From assembly GCF_012641365.1 (NCBI RefSeq), contig NZ_JABAIM010000001.1:62001-126000 (forward strand): a stretch of DNA of 64,000 nt, read 5' to 3'. Below are positions 1-9,500 of this stretch, one piece after another. Below the pieces are notes generated by a model. That model had not been told where the DNA came from and did not search any database. It saw only the letters and a list, made by a program, of their open reading frames with translations. Made by a program: the position numbers and the translations under genes. Within the stretch, counting starts at the first letter, position 1, and the number at the start of each line of letters is the position of its first letter. Source of the DNA: Leeia aquatica. GTDB taxonomy: Bacteria > Pseudomonadota > Gammaproteobacteria > Burkholderiales > Leeiaceae.

Positions 1-2
1 AC

Positions 3-872
3 ACCTCGCCGCTGGCCGGTACCGAAGGCAAGTTTGTGACCAGCCGCCAGATTCGTGATCGTCTGACCAAAGAGCTGCTGACCAATGTGGCGCTGCGGGT
101 GGAAGATACCGGTGATGCGGATGTGTTCCGTGTGTCTGGCCGTGGCGAACTGCACCTGACCATTCTGCTGGAAAACATGCGCCGTGAAGGCTTTGAAATG
201 GCCGTAGCCAAGCCGCGCGTGGTGTACAAGGATGTCAACGGCGAGAAGTGTGAGCCGTACGAGAACCTGACCATCGACCTGGAAGACGAATGCCAGGGCG
301 CAGTGATGGAAGAAATTGGCCGCCGCCGTGGTGAGCTGACCAATATGGAATCGGATGGTCAAGGCCGCACCCGTCTGGAATATCACATTCCGGCGCGTGG
401 CCTGATCGGCTTCCAGTCTGACTTCATGACCATGACCCGTGGTACCGGTCTGATGAGCCATGTGTTTGATGACTATGCACCGGTCAAGGCCGATCTGCCG
501 GGCCGTCACAATGGCGTGCTGATCTCGCAGGAGCAAGGTGAAGCTGTAGCCTACGCCCTGTGGAACCTGGAAGACCGTGGCCGCATGTTTGTCAGCCCGG
601 GCGACAAGCTGTACGAAGGCATGATCATCGGCATCCATAGCCGTGACAATGACCTGGTGGTGAACCCGATCAAGGGCAAGAAGCTGACCAACGTGCGGGC
701 CTCCGGTACCGACGAAGCGGTGCGCCTGACCCCGCCGATCAAGCTGACGCTGGAATCGGCGGTGGAGTTCATTGACGATGATGAACTGGTGGAAATCACA
801 CCGAAGACCATCCGTATCCGCAAGCGCCACCTGTCGGAGAACGACCGAAAGCGTGCACAGCGCGGCCTGTAA
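3..872 (+). CDS. typA: Ribosome-associated GTPase TypA/BipA, C-terminal part (5' truncated)
   Basis: The frame is open from base 3, so the gene enters from outside the window and only the last ~289 residues are present. The fragment begins at the TSPLAG..GKFVTSRQI segment typical of TypA, followed by an EF-G-like domain III/V region (GRGELHLTILLENMRREGFEM; GFQSDFMTMTRGTG) and the TypA-specific C-terminal domain with VNPIKGKKLTN and the TPPIKLTLE..VEFIDDDELVE motif. TypA/BipA is a translational GTPase that binds the ribosome and helps 50S assembly and stress or cold growth. The GTP-binding domain lies upstream of the window. A strong hairpin follows the stop codon, so this looks like the end of a transcription unit. 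Confidence 0.95.
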   Translation, partial: TSPLAGTEGKFVTSRQIRDRLTKELLTNVALRVEDTGDADVFRVSGRGELHLTILLENMRREGFEMAVAKPRVVYKDVNGEKCEPYENLTIDLEDECQGAVMEEIGRRRGELTNMESDGQGRTRLEYHIPARGLIGFQSDFMTMTRGTGLMSHVFDDYAPVKADLPGRHNGVLISQEQGEAVAYALWNLEDRGRMFVSPGDKLYEGMIIGIHSRDNDLVVNPIKGKKLTNVRASGTDEAVRLTPPIKLTLESAVEFIDDDELVEITPKTIRIRKRHLSENDRKRAQRGL

Positions 873-889
873 GGGCTTGCTGCCCGGCT

Positions 890-921
890 GAAAACAGCGC
901 GCACCGGCGCGCTGTTTTCAT
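890..921 (+). terminator. Intrinsic terminator after typA
   Basis: A perfect 13-bp inverted repeat (GAAAACAGCGCGC at 890-902, complement at 907-919) with a 4-nt loop ACCG. The T-run is built into the 3' arm. It lies 18 nt after the typA stop and 24 nt before marC. Confidence 0.75.
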
Positions 922-944
922 TTGAACGACCGTAGGTGACTTGT

Positions 945-1595
945 ATGTTGCAATATATTCTGCTGTGTCTGACCTCGCTGCTGACCATGATCAACCCGCT
1001 GGCGGTGATGGCGGTCTATAGCGGTATTACGGCAGACCTGGACCGTCGCCACGCCCGGCGCATTGCGCTGCGTGCCTGCCTGATAGCTTCAGCCATCCTG
1101 GTGGCTTTTGCGCTCACTGGCGAGTTGATCTTTGATTTCTTTGCCATCTCGGTGCACAGCCTACGGGTGGTGGGGGGTGTGTTGTTCTTCATCATGGGCT
1201 ATGAGATGGTGCAGGCGCGCCTGGCCAGCATGCCACATGTGCCGCGCAAAGAAGCTGGCCCCTCGCTGGATGGGGCGTCCAAGGATGTGGCGCTGACGCC
1301 AATCGCCATGCCGATGATCAGCGGGCCCGGCACCATTGCGACCGTCATCATCCTGATGCATCAGGGTACTAACCTGACGCAGAAGAGCCTGCTGGTGGCG
1401 ACCGTGCTGTTCAGCTGCCTGCTGACCTTTTTGCTGCTACTGGGCGCGCAGCCGATCATGCGTCGCTTGGGTGAGCAGGGCAACAAGATGCTGACCCGCA
1501 TCATGGGTCTGATCGTCATGGTGATCGCGGTGGAGTTTTTCTTCAGCGGGCTGACGCCGATTGTGCGTGAAATGCTGCAGCTGCCATTGAAATAA
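945..1595 (+). CDS. MarC-family (UPF0056) integral membrane protein
   Basis: A 216-residue protein with about six hydrophobic segments. It has the MarC features of a TxxNPLAxxxxY segment after TM1 (MINPLAVMAVYSGI) and the mid-protein SGPGTIATVI motif (P-M-I-S-G-P-G). The family is inner-membrane and mostly of unknown function; the historical link to multiple antibiotic resistance was withdrawn, so no transport substrate is proposed. The ATG at 945 is chosen because AGGTGAC sits 5 nt upstream; an in-frame GTG at 936 is less likely. A RidA-like gene follows 20 nt later on the same strand and may be co-transcribed. Confidence 0.88.
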   Translation: MLQYILLCLTSLLTMINPLAVMAVYSGITADLDRRHARRIALRACLIASAILVAFALTGELIFDFFAISVHSLRVVGGVLFFIMGYEMVQARLASMPHVPRKEAGPSLDGASKDVALTPIAMPMISGPGTIATVIILMHQGTNLTQKSLLVATVLFSCLLTFLLLLGAQPIMRRLGEQGNKMLTRIMGLIVMVIAVEFFFSGLTPIVREMLQLPLK

Positions 1596-1615
1596 AAAGT
1601 GAACAGGAGCGAGAC

Positions 1616-1966
1616 ATGAGTGAAATTGAGCGAATTGGGGTCACCCCGCGCTGGTCGGACGTGGTCATACATGGCGACACCATTTATCTGGTGGAAGTGG
1701 CTGACCAGACGCTGGAAGGAGACATTACCGCACAGACCCAGGAAGTGCTGGCGTCGATCGAGCGCCGGCTGCAGGCGGTGGGCAGTGGCAAGCATCGCTT
1801 GCTGCAAGTGCTGATCTACTTGCCTGATCTGGCTGACCTGCCCGCCATGAATGCACTGTGGGATGCCTGGTTGCCTGCGGGTGCGGCGCCTTCGCGCGCC
1901 TGTGTGCAGGCTGCCCTGGCGCACCCCTCATTGAAAGTGGAGATGGTGGTCACCGCCGCACGCTGA
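1616..1966 (+). CDS. RidA/YjgF/YER057c-family protein
   Basis: A 116-residue single-domain protein of the usual RidA-superfamily length. Visible family features are the early GDTIYL(V/A) strand, the TxxVLxxIExxL helix and the terminal SRACVQAALAHPSLKVEMVV segment, whose Arg corresponds to the Arg that binds the carboxylate of imine or enamine substrates in RidA. It resembles the Rid subgroups around YoaB/TdcF rather than archetypal RidA, so 2-iminobutanoate deaminase activity is possible but unproven. A GGAGCGAG ribosome site precedes ATG 1616. A terminator follows about 60 nt after the stop. Confidence 0.82.
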   Translation: MSEIERIGVTPRWSDVVIHGDTIYLVEVADQTLEGDITAQTQEVLASIERRLQAVGSGKHRLLQVLIYLPDLADLPAMNALWDAWLPAGAAPSRACVQAALAHPSLKVEMVVTAAR

Positions 1967-2023
1967 GTGAATGGGCGGTGAGCCGGGCTTGGTCATACCA
2001 GACTGCGCGGCTGGCATTCATGC

Positions 2024-2066
2024 AACACCCCTGACCCCACAGCGGGCAGGGGTGTTTTCATTTTTG
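2024..2066 (+). terminator. Intrinsic terminator after the marC-ridA pair
   Basis: Ten-bp inverted repeat AACACCCCTG (2024-2033) / CAGGGGTGTT (2047-2056) followed by TTTCATTTTT. It separates the RidA-like gene from the sugar regulon downstream. Confidence 0.8.
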
Positions 2067-2080
2067 CGTGCCTGGCGACA

Positions 2081-2115
2081 ATGTTTAGCTAAACATGGTA
2101 AACATTGTTATTTAC
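2081..2115. promoter_or_regulatory. Probable LacI-family operator pair
   Basis: A perfect 16-bp palindrome ATGTTTAGCTAAACAT (2081-2096) lies 100 bp before the LacI-type gene. It is followed at once by an imperfect one, GTAAA-8 nt-TTTAC (2098-2115). AT-rich perfect palindromes of this size with a central AGCT fit operators of LacI/GalR proteins. Because the repressor is the first gene of the unit, this would give autoregulation and control of the isomerase and kinase. The repressor-operator pairing is inferred from position only. Confidence 0.6.
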
Positions 2116-2197
2116 GGTATGACTGACTCACTGGGCACCACGTCCAGTAGCATGTCAATCAGTCAGCTGGAACAACAAGACAGCGAGGCAGGCCTGG

Positions 2198-3175
2198 ATG
2201 AGTAATTTGCGCGAGATTGCCGCTCTGGCTGGGGTGTCGGTGGCGACGGCATCCCGAGCCCTCAAAGGGCAGGCGGGTCTGGCGGAGGCGACGCGCGCGC
2301 GAATTGTGCAACTCGCCGCAGAGCTGGGCTATGACGTGGCACGCTTGCGAAAATCGGCAGTACGTCGGGTATGTTTCCTGCTGCATCGTCAGCATAGTAC
2401 CCTGGTGGCCAATCCCTTCTTTTCGGCGGTGCTGCAAGGGGTCGAGACCGCCTGCCAGGATGCAGGGGTGGTGTTGACTTTTCTGTCCATCGGCCCGACA
2501 GACCCGCTCACGGAACTGCTGGCCTTGCACCAGCCCGATGCCTTGCTGTGTGCGGGTTACTTCGAGCCTGAGGTCTTGCAAAGGCTGTCACAGCGCGACT
2601 TGCCAATGCTATTGCTGGATGCCTGGCAGCAAGGCGTGGCCTCCGTGAACCCAGACCATCGGCAAGGGGGCTGGCTGGCCACCCGGCATTTGTTGCAGCA
2701 GGGGCGCAAAGTGGCATTTTTGTCAGGCTCTCTGGCGCATTACAGTATTCGTGAACGTGCCATGGGGTATCGGCAGGCGCTGTTTGATGCCGGCATGCTG
2801 GCCAATCCGGCATGGGAGCCGGTACTACCAGCAGGGGTGACCGTTGAGGATGCCGTGTGGCAGGTCAGCCACCAGCTACTGGACCAGCCGCAGCCGCCAG
2901 ACGCCATTTTTGCGTATAACGATGCTGCCGCCTTGCTGTTGCTGCAGGTTGCCCGGCAGCGTGGCCTGCGCGTGCCGCAGGACTTGGCTATCGTGGGTTT
3001 TGATGACATTGCAGCCGCCAGCCTGGCACACCCGGCGCTGAGTACCGTGCGGGTGGACAAGTTGCGGCTGGGGCAGCGTGCGGTAGCGTTGCTGTTGCAA
3101 GATGAAGGCATGCAGCAGGAAGTACACCCGGTCACGTTGGTGGTGCGCGCCAGTTCCAGTGAGGCTGGGCAATGA
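2198..3175 (+). CDS. LacI/GalR-family transcriptional regulator
   Basis: A 325-residue repressor of standard LacI length. The N-terminal helix-turn-helix (NLREIAALAGVSVATASRAL, residues 3-22) and hinge are followed by a periplasmic-binding-protein-like effector domain containing the usual AIFAYNDAAAL and LAIVGFDDIAAASLAHPALSTV segments. It heads a three-gene unit with an AGE-family isomerase (27 nt downstream) and a PfkB kinase, so the effector is probably the sugar they handle, mannose or fructose or a derivative. The AT-rich palindromes at 2081-2115 are the likely operators. No sugar transporter gene is adjacent. Confidence 0.9.
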   Translation: MSNLREIAALAGVSVATASRALKGQAGLAEATRARIVQLAAELGYDVARLRKSAVRRVCFLLHRQHSTLVANPFFSAVLQGVETACQDAGVVLTFLSIGPTDPLTELLALHQPDALLCAGYFEPEVLQRLSQRDLPMLLLDAWQQGVASVNPDHRQGGWLATRHLLQQGRKVAFLSGSLAHYSIRERAMGYRQALFDAGMLANPAWEPVLPAGVTVEDAVWQVSHQLLDQPQPPDAIFAYNDAAALLLLQVARQRGLRVPQDLAIVGFDDIAAASLAHPALSTVRVDKLRLGQRAVALLLQDEGMQQEVHPVTLVVRASSSEAGQ

Positions 3176-3202
3176 TGAACCGATTTCAGCAGGAGTGAGT
3201 GA

Positions 3203-4420
3203 ATGGTCTTTCCGGATTTCCACCAGCGTAGCATTTTGTTACAGCATATAAAGCACACGCTGTCCTTCTATCACCCGCGTGCCATTGACCCGAACGGGGG
3301 GTTCTACCACTTCCTCAAGGATGATGGTGCTGTCTACGATACGACGACCCGTCATCTGGTCAGCAGCACCCGCATGATTTTCAATTATGCGATGGCGACG
3401 CGCCAGTTTGGCGAAGCCTGGCGGCCGGGCCTGCAACATGGCTTGCGCTTCTTGCGTGAGGTACATCGCAATGCCGACACCGGAGGTTATGCCTGGCAAT
3501 TGCACTGGCAGCAGGGTGAGAAAACGGTGATGGATGGAACCAACCACTGCTATGGGCTGGCCTTTGTGCTGCTGGCTTATGCGCACGCAGTGATGGCGGG
3601 CGAAAGCCAGGCGCGGCCCTGGTTGGAGGAAACGTATGCGCTGATGGAGCAGCGCTTCTGGGAACCTGCACATGGCTTGTACGCCGATGAAGCGAGTGCG
3701 GACTGGTCCGAGCTTTACCCCTACCGTGGGCAGAACGCCAATATGCACGCCTGCGAAGCCATGTTGGCGGCGTTTGAGGCCACGGGAGAGGTGCGCTATC
3801 TGCACCGCGCCGAGACGCTGGCACATAACATCGTCAATCGTCAGGCTGCTCTCGCCAATGGTCTGGTGTGGGAGCACTATCATGCCGACTGGTCTGTGGA
3901 TTGGGACTATAACCGGGACGACAAGACCAATATCTTCCGCCCTTGGGGCTATCAGCCGGGCCACCTGACCGAGTGGGCCAAACTGCTGCTGATCATGGAG
4001 CGCCATGCCGCCCAGTTGCAGCGGGAAAGTGACTGGCTGTTACCGCGTGCGCGGACTTTGTTTGATACGGCGATGCAAAAGGCCTGGGATGCTGAGCATG
4101 GAGGCCTTTATTACGGCTTTGGTCCGGAAGACGAGATTTGCGACAGTGACAAATACTTCTGGGTGCAGGCGGAAAGCCTGGCGACAGCCGCCCTGCTGGC
4201 GGCCCGCACGGGTGAGGCGTGTTACTGGGCGGATTACCAGCGCTTGTGGCAGTACAGCTGGCAGCACTTTGTTGACCATCAGCATGGGGCCTGGTATCGC
4301 ATCCTGACTGCGGATAACCGGTCTTACTCGGATGAGAAGAGCCCGGCGGGCAAGGTGGATTATCACACCATGGGCGCATGCTACGAAGTCTTGAATGTAC
4401 TGCCGGAGCAAGACGCATGA
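3203..4420 (+). CDS. AGE-family sugar isomerase/epimerase, probable D-mannose isomerase
   Basis: A 405-residue cytoplasmic protein of the N-acylglucosamine 2-epimerase (AGE) superfamily, an (alpha/alpha)6 barrel. Motifs typical of the mannose isomerase branch are RHLVSSTRMIFNYA near residues 53-66, the central YRGQNANMHACEAMLA with the catalytic-region His, DKTNIFRPWGYQPGHLTEWAKL, and the C-terminal KVDYHTMGACYEVL with a second conserved His. It sits between a LacI-type regulator and a fructokinase-like gene whose ATG overlaps its stop, which favours mannose to fructose conversion over GlcNAc or cellobiose epimerisation. The ribosome site AGGAG at about 3190 supports ATG 3203. Substrate assignment remains inference. 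Confidence 0.82.
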   Translation: MVFPDFHQRSILLQHIKHTLSFYHPRAIDPNGGFYHFLKDDGAVYDTTTRHLVSSTRMIFNYAMATRQFGEAWRPGLQHGLRFLREVHRNADTGGYAWQLHWQQGEKTVMDGTNHCYGLAFVLLAYAHAVMAGESQARPWLEETYALMEQRFWEPAHGLYADEASADWSELYPYRGQNANMHACEAMLAAFEATGEVRYLHRAETLAHNIVNRQAALANGLVWEHYHADWSVDWDYNRDDKTNIFRPWGYQPGHLTEWAKLLLIMERHAAQLQRESDWLLPRARTLFDTAMQKAWDAEHGGLYYGFGPEDEICDSDKYFWVQAESLATAALLAARTGEACYWADYQRLWQYSWQHFVDHQHGAWYRILTADNRSYSDEKSPAGKVDYHTMGACYEVLNVLPEQDA

Positions 4421-5340
4421 GCCCCTTGCCACGCTTTGTGTCGGCAGGCGAAGCCTTGACTGACTTGATCCGTACGGGTGAGGACCAATGGCTCAGCAAA
4501 ACCGGCGGCGCACCATGGAATGTGGCGCGTGTCATGTCACGGCTGGATGTTCCCAGCGCGTTTGCAGGCGCGGTCAGTCAGGATGTGTTTGGTGACGCCT
4601 TGTGGGGTGCTTCTGAAGAGGCCGGGCTGGACATGCGCTTCATGCAAAGGGTTGCCCGCTCACCCTTGCTGGCCATGGTGTACGAGACGCATCCGCCCGC
4701 CTACTTTTTCATTGGAGACCAGAGTGCGGACCTTGCATTTGACCCGCAACAGCTGCCGGCGGGCTGGCTGAGCGCGGTCGCATGGGGACACTTTGGCGGG
4801 ATCAGTCTGGCGCGGGAGCCGCTGGCGACGACCCTGTTGAATCTGGCCAGATCCATCAAGCAGGCCGGCGGGCGCATCAGTTATGACCCCAACTTCCGCC
4901 AGCTGATGGATGCGCGTTATGACCCCATGCTGCAGCAGATGTGCCGGTTGGCAGATGTCATCAAGGTGTCGGATGAAGATCTGCAAGGCTTGTTCCGGCA
5001 TGATGATGCTGCGGCAGCGCTGCAGACCATCCGGCAATGGAACCCCAATGCTGCCATCCTGTACACCCGTGGCGCAGCCGGGGCTGAGCTGCTGATACAC
5101 GACGAACACTGGCGGTGTGCACCACCGGCGATCACGGTGGTCGATACGGTGGGGGCGGGGGATGCCAGTATGGGCGGTTTGTTGTACAGCCTGATGCAAC
5201 AGCCTGCCATGGGCTGGGCTGAGCATTTGGCGTGTGCGGTTGCTGCTGGTGCTGCGGCGTGCCTGGTAGCCGGTGCGGGCGCACCGACTGTGGCTCAGCT
5301 GACCGAGCTCCGCAAGCGTGTGCAGGTTGATCCAGCCTGA
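4417..5340 (+). CDS. PfkB-family carbohydrate kinase, probable fructokinase
   Basis: A 307-residue ribokinase/PfkB kinase. Visible are the N-terminal FVSAGEALTDLI strand, the GG(A)PWNVA sugar-binding glycine pair (KTGGAPWNVARVMSRL), SYDPNFR in the middle, and the C-terminal DTVGAGDAS signature with catalytic Asp249. The usual GAGDAF is GAGDAS here. ATG 4417 overlaps the isomerase stop (ATGA), giving translational coupling; an in-frame start at 4378 would run far into the isomerase and is rejected. With the upstream AGE enzyme the pair would convert mannose to fructose and then to fructose-6-phosphate. Confidence 0.85.
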   Translation: MSPLPRFVSAGEALTDLIRTGEDQWLSKTGGAPWNVARVMSRLDVPSAFAGAVSQDVFGDALWGASEEAGLDMRFMQRVARSPLLAMVYETHPPAYFFIGDQSADLAFDPQQLPAGWLSAVAWGHFGGISLAREPLATTLLNLARSIKQAGGRISYDPNFRQLMDARYDPMLQQMCRLADVIKVSDEDLQGLFRHDDAAAALQTIRQWNPNAAILYTRGAAGAELLIHDEHWRCAPPAITVVDTVGAGDASMGGLLYSLMQQPAMGWAEHLACAVAAGAAACLVAGAGAPTVAQLTELRKRVQVDPA

Positions 5341-5356
5341 TCGTGTCTATACTTCC

Positions 5357-5384
5357 GGGTCAGCCATGGCGGCATGGTTGACCC
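5357..5384 (+). terminator. Hairpin after the sugar operon (possible terminator)
   Basis: GGGTCAGCCATG (5357-5368) pairs with CATGGTTGACCC (5373-5384) through 12 bp with one G-T pair and a 4-nt loop. It lies 17 nt after the kinase stop. Only a weak pyrimidine stretch follows, so termination may be inefficient or Rho-assisted. Confidence 0.5.
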
Positions 5385-5465
5385 GCTTCTCCTCCTTATT
5401 TAACCGCCTGGGCGAGCGGACAGGGCCGTCCTTGCTGATTTTCTGGCACATTCAACGTAGTGCCA

Positions 5466-5471
5466 TATAAT
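5466..5471 (+). promoter_or_regulatory. Possible -10 element for the TRAP-sensor operon
   Basis: A consensus TATAAT lies 60 bp before the binding-protein ATG. No convincing -35 box is found at 16-18 bp, so an activator may be needed. Confidence 0.35.
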
Positions 5472-5530
5472 CAGGATAGACTGCGGGTGACTGTCATATG
5501 AATGTCACCCGGCCACGGGGGAGAACGTGA

Positions 5531-6577
5531 ATGCGCTGCCTGTTTGTTGTGCTTCTGTTTTTGGGATGTTCCCGGCTCGTGCAGGCGGAAGAACCTGCTT
5601 TGCCACGTACCCACCTCAAGGTGGTCGGCTCCTGGGATTTTCTCAGCCAGTTCCGTAACTATGAAGAGCCGTTCTGGAGCAAGAGTGTTCCGGAAAAATC
5701 GGCTGGACAGGTGACCGCGGAAATCACGGCCTTCAACAAGCTGGGGCTGAAAGGCACCGAAATCATCCGCCTGATGAAGCTGGGTGCGGTCGACTTTGGC
5801 ACCATGGTGCTGGCCTATGGCACAGACAGCGATGTGGAAGGTGAGGGGGCTGATCTGGCGGGCTTGAGCCCGGATGTCACAACAGCACGCGCGGTGGTCA
5901 AGGTGTATACACCCGTGCTGGATCAGTTTTTCCAGAAAGCCCATGGTATCAAGGTGCTGGGTGTGTGGCCTTACCCGGCCCAGATTCTCTTTTGCAAATC
6001 ACGGCTGAGCAGTATTGCGGACCTCAAGGGAAGAAAAGTCCGGGTGGGGACGCGCCCGGTTGGGGAGCTGGTCGAAGCCCTGGGGGGCGTGTCGGTCAAT
6101 ATCCCGTTTGGCGAAGCCTATGCGGCGATTCGCGATGGCGCGATTGACTGCGCGGTAACTGGGGCTTTGCCCGGCAATGCAGCCAAGCTGCCGGAAATCA
6201 CCCAGTATCTTTATGTGTTGCCCATGGGCTGGAGCATGGCCATGCAGGGGGTTAACCAGCAAACCTGGGACCGGCTGGACCCGGCGGTACAGCGCTATCT
6301 GATGGCGGGCCTGGACGAGATGAATAGTGCCATCTGGTCAGTAGCGGCCAGTGAAACGGAGGAAGGGATCAACTGTAATACCGGCCATGATCCCTGCACC
6401 CGCGGAATTCGCGGCAAGATGACCTTGATTCCGGTCTCAGAGAGTGATCGTAAATTGCTGCGCAAGGTACTGTCCGAGGTGGTGATCCGGCGCTGGGCGC
6501 AACGCTGCAGCAATGAGTGTGTGGACAACTGGAACCGCACTGTTGGCAAACTGGTCGGTTTGACTGCACGCCGTTGA
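5531..6577 (+). CDS. TRAP-type (DctP-like) periplasmic solute-binding protein, likely a co-sensor
   Basis: A 348-residue protein with a signal peptide (cleavage likely near VQA-EE, about residue 20). The body resembles DctP/TAXI-like TRAP solute receptors: the region [23 protein letters not shown] contains the conserved Arg that binds a substrate carboxylate, followed by [21 protein letters not shown]. No DctQ or DctM permease is nearby. Its TGA overlaps the ATG of a TorS-like hybrid kinase, so it probably presents its ligand to that kinase, as TorT does for TorS. The C-terminal 70 residues contain four Cys ([15 protein letters not shown]), which suggests two disulfides and is unusual for DctP proteins. 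The ligand, presumably an organic acid, is unknown. Confidence 0.8.
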   Translation: MRCLFVVLLFLGCSRLVQAEEPALPRTHLKVVGSWDFLSQFRNYEEPFWSKSVPEKSAGQVTAEITAFNKLGLKGTEIIRLMKLGAVDFGTMVLAYGTDSDVEGEGADLAGLSPDVTTARAVVKVYTPVLDQFFQKAHGIKVLGVWPYPAQILFCKSRLSSIADLKGRKVRVGTRPVGELVEALGGVSVNIPFGEAYAAIRDGAIDCAVTGALPGNAAKLPEITQYLYVLPMGWSMAMQGVNQQTWDRLDPAVQRYLMAGLDEMNSAIWSVAASETEEGINCNTGHDPCTRGIRGKMTLIPVSESDRKLLRKVLSEVVIRRWAQRCSNECVDNWNRTVGKLVGLTARR

Positions 6578-9500
6578 TGCAGAACACCAGCACGATCAAC
6601 CCCGAAGAGGCCATGCCTGCGGGCAAGCCCGTCAGCATTGCGGCCCGGCTTCGTCTCGCTTTTGCCGTTGTCAGTGCCCTGACGCTGGTGGCGTCTGCTG
6701 CTGCCATTTGGGCATTCAGCAAGGTGGAGGACACGGCCCGCACGGTTTCCAGACACAGCTTTCCCGCGACACAGCTGGCAGCGCGTTTGCAACTGGGTAG
6801 CCAGGATTTGGCTACCAATCTTGCGGCATTGGCGGGCGCTCCCACGCAGCAAGACAAGGAAGAGGTCAGTCGGCGGGTACGTGCGCAGCTCGATGGCTTG
6901 CCGGAGCAGATTGCTGCGTTGGCGGGTAACAATACCGGCATGACCGCTGAGCTGGTTGGTCAGCTGAATGGCTTGCGCAGCAATGCGAGCGAAACCGAAC
7001 GGCGGGTCGGAGAGCGCTTGCAGCTGGAGGCGCGCAAGAATGAGTTACTGACCATGGCGGGAAACAGTCAGCGCAAGCTACTGTCTGTGGTGGCACCGGT
7101 GTATACCGCCGCCAACGCGGACCTGCTGGCAGCAACCCGGAAAGTGTCCAGTGCGAGTGGCGCTTCCATTCATGGTCTGATTGATGGGGAGTTCAGCCAG
7201 GTTCAGTCGCTGTTGCAAATGCGTGCCGAAGCCTATCGGCTGGTCGCGCTGGCGGGCGGTCGGCTGCCGCCCGCACAGCTGAAGGAGCAGGCCTTCCTGA
7301 TCAGTGATGCCATCCTGCGTCAGTTGCCACGAGCAGATTTGTCAGTACAGCAGGAAGGGCGTGCCCTGCTGGAGACGGTCAACAAGGCATGGTCACAGGG
7401 CGAGGAAAGTCGGCTGACCATGGTGGTGGCGGCGGTGGCGCGCTTTGATCAGCTGGTTGAACCGCAGGTCAGGGCCAGTACCTTGCAGCTGGTATCACGT
7501 AGTGACCAGATTACCCTGGAAGCCACCAATGCTGTGGTGGTGCTGGTGTCGGAACAGGTCAACTCACTGGGCGCCGTGCAACGTTTTCAGGGCGACAGCA
7601 ACTTGCTGCTTAGCCTGCTGGCGCAGGCTGCCAATGCGCCGAATGAGTCTCAGTTGTCGGTGATCCGGGCGACCTTTGCCAAAACCCTGTCGCAGGCGCG
7701 GCACGATCTGGCCGATATTAAAACCGAAACCAGCTTGCAGGCACTTCGACAAGGGGTGGAGGAAATCCGCCGCCTTTCAGAAGGGCCGGATGGCATGTTC
7801 ATGGTGCGGCAACGGCAGTTGCAGGTGGCGCTGGCGGTACAGGCCATCATTGGTGACAACTGGCGGCGAACCAACCAGCTGGTCATGCGGGTCCGGCAGG
7901 TGACGGAGCAAGTGGGCAATGATCTGGACGGTGAGCTGGGTATTCTCACTCAGCGGCTGCACTACAGTACCTGGCTGCTGATTGCCCTGGCAGTCACCGG
8001 TCTGCTGATTTCAACCGTTCTGGGTGGCTTCTATGTTGGGCGCCGCATCGCAGGCCGCCTTTCACGCCTGTCCCGCAGCATGCTGAACCTGGCGCGCGGG
8101 CAGATGGATGTGGAGGTGTCGGATGCCGGTAATGACGAAATTTCCCGAATGGCCTCTTCATTGGGAGTGTTCCGCAGCGCCATGCTGTCTTTACGTGAGC
8201 AGACGACGGCACTGCGACTGAGTGAAGAACGCCAGCGCGCCATCCTGGCAGCCTCGCCCTTTCCCTTGTTTATTGCACGCCTGCAAGATGGGCAGTTGCT
8301 GTATTACAACCATCGTTTTGGGGACCTCAACGGACTGGGAGACCCGGAAGATACGGCCACCCGTGAAATCGATTTCCTGTTTGTCCAGCCGGGTGTGCGA
8401 ACGGCGTTGATGCAGCAACTGAGCGAGATTGGCTCGGTAATTGATCAGGAAGTACAGATCCGAAGCCTGTTTCGCGGGGATTGCTGGGCCCTGTTGTCTG
8501 CCATCGTCATCCACTACAACGATGAGCCCGCCATGTTCGCCGCGCTGCAGGACATTACCGAACGCAAGCGCGCTGAAACCGTCATGCGCGAGGCCAAGGA
8601 GGCATCCGAAGCGGCAGCACGGACCAAAAGTGAATTTCTGGCCAATATGAGCCATGAGATCCGGACACCCCTGACCGCCATTCTGGGGTATACGCAGCTG
8701 GCGCTGGGTGCTGCCCCCACCGGGCAGCAGAATGGCTATCTTGGCAAGGTACAGGGTGCAGCCCAGACGCTGCTGGGCATCATCAATGATGTACTGGATT
8801 TCTCCAAGATCGAGGCGGGCAAGCTGGAGCTGGAGTCTGTTGCGTTTGACCTGCGCACCCTGCTCGACAATCTGGCAGGCATTGCTGCGATCCAGGCCGA
8901 TGGCAAGGGGCTGGAACTGATCTTTGTGGTTGACCCGGATGTCCCCCTGCTGTTGCAGGGGGACCCACTGCGGATCGGGCAGATCTTGCTGAACCTGACC
9001 AGCAATGCCCTCAAGTTTACCGAGCAGGGCGAGGTGGTAATTTCCGTACGGCAATTGCAACGGCAGGAGCAGTCGGTCACTTTGAATTTCTCGGTACAGG
9101 ACACCGGGATTGGCATGACCGCTGAGCAGCAAGCCCGGCTGTTCCAGTCGTTCAGTCAGGCCGACTCCTCTACGACCCGTCGCTATGGTGGTACTGGGCT
9201 GGGGCTCGCCATCAGCAAGCAGCTGGTGCACTTGATGGGGGGCGAGATCAGTGTCCAGAGCGAGCCGGGGCAGGGCTCCAATTTCTCATTCCAGTTACCA
9301 CTGCAGTATGAAGGTGAAACGAGGCCCATGACCCTCCCGGCATTGGCAGGTTGTGCCTGCGTGCTGGCTATCCACAATGTGAAGACACGGCAGCTGCTGC
9401 AAGGGTTGCTGGAGGAGCAGGGGGCTACGGTGCAATTCATCGCGCAGATGGCTGAAGCCGAGACGCTGCTTGCAACAGGATGCCAGCTCCTTCTGCTGGA

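Noticed and set aside
5531-6577. The TRAP binding protein as part of a carboxylate uptake system
   Set aside because: No DctQ or DctM gene is in the region and it is translationally coupled to a sensor kinase.
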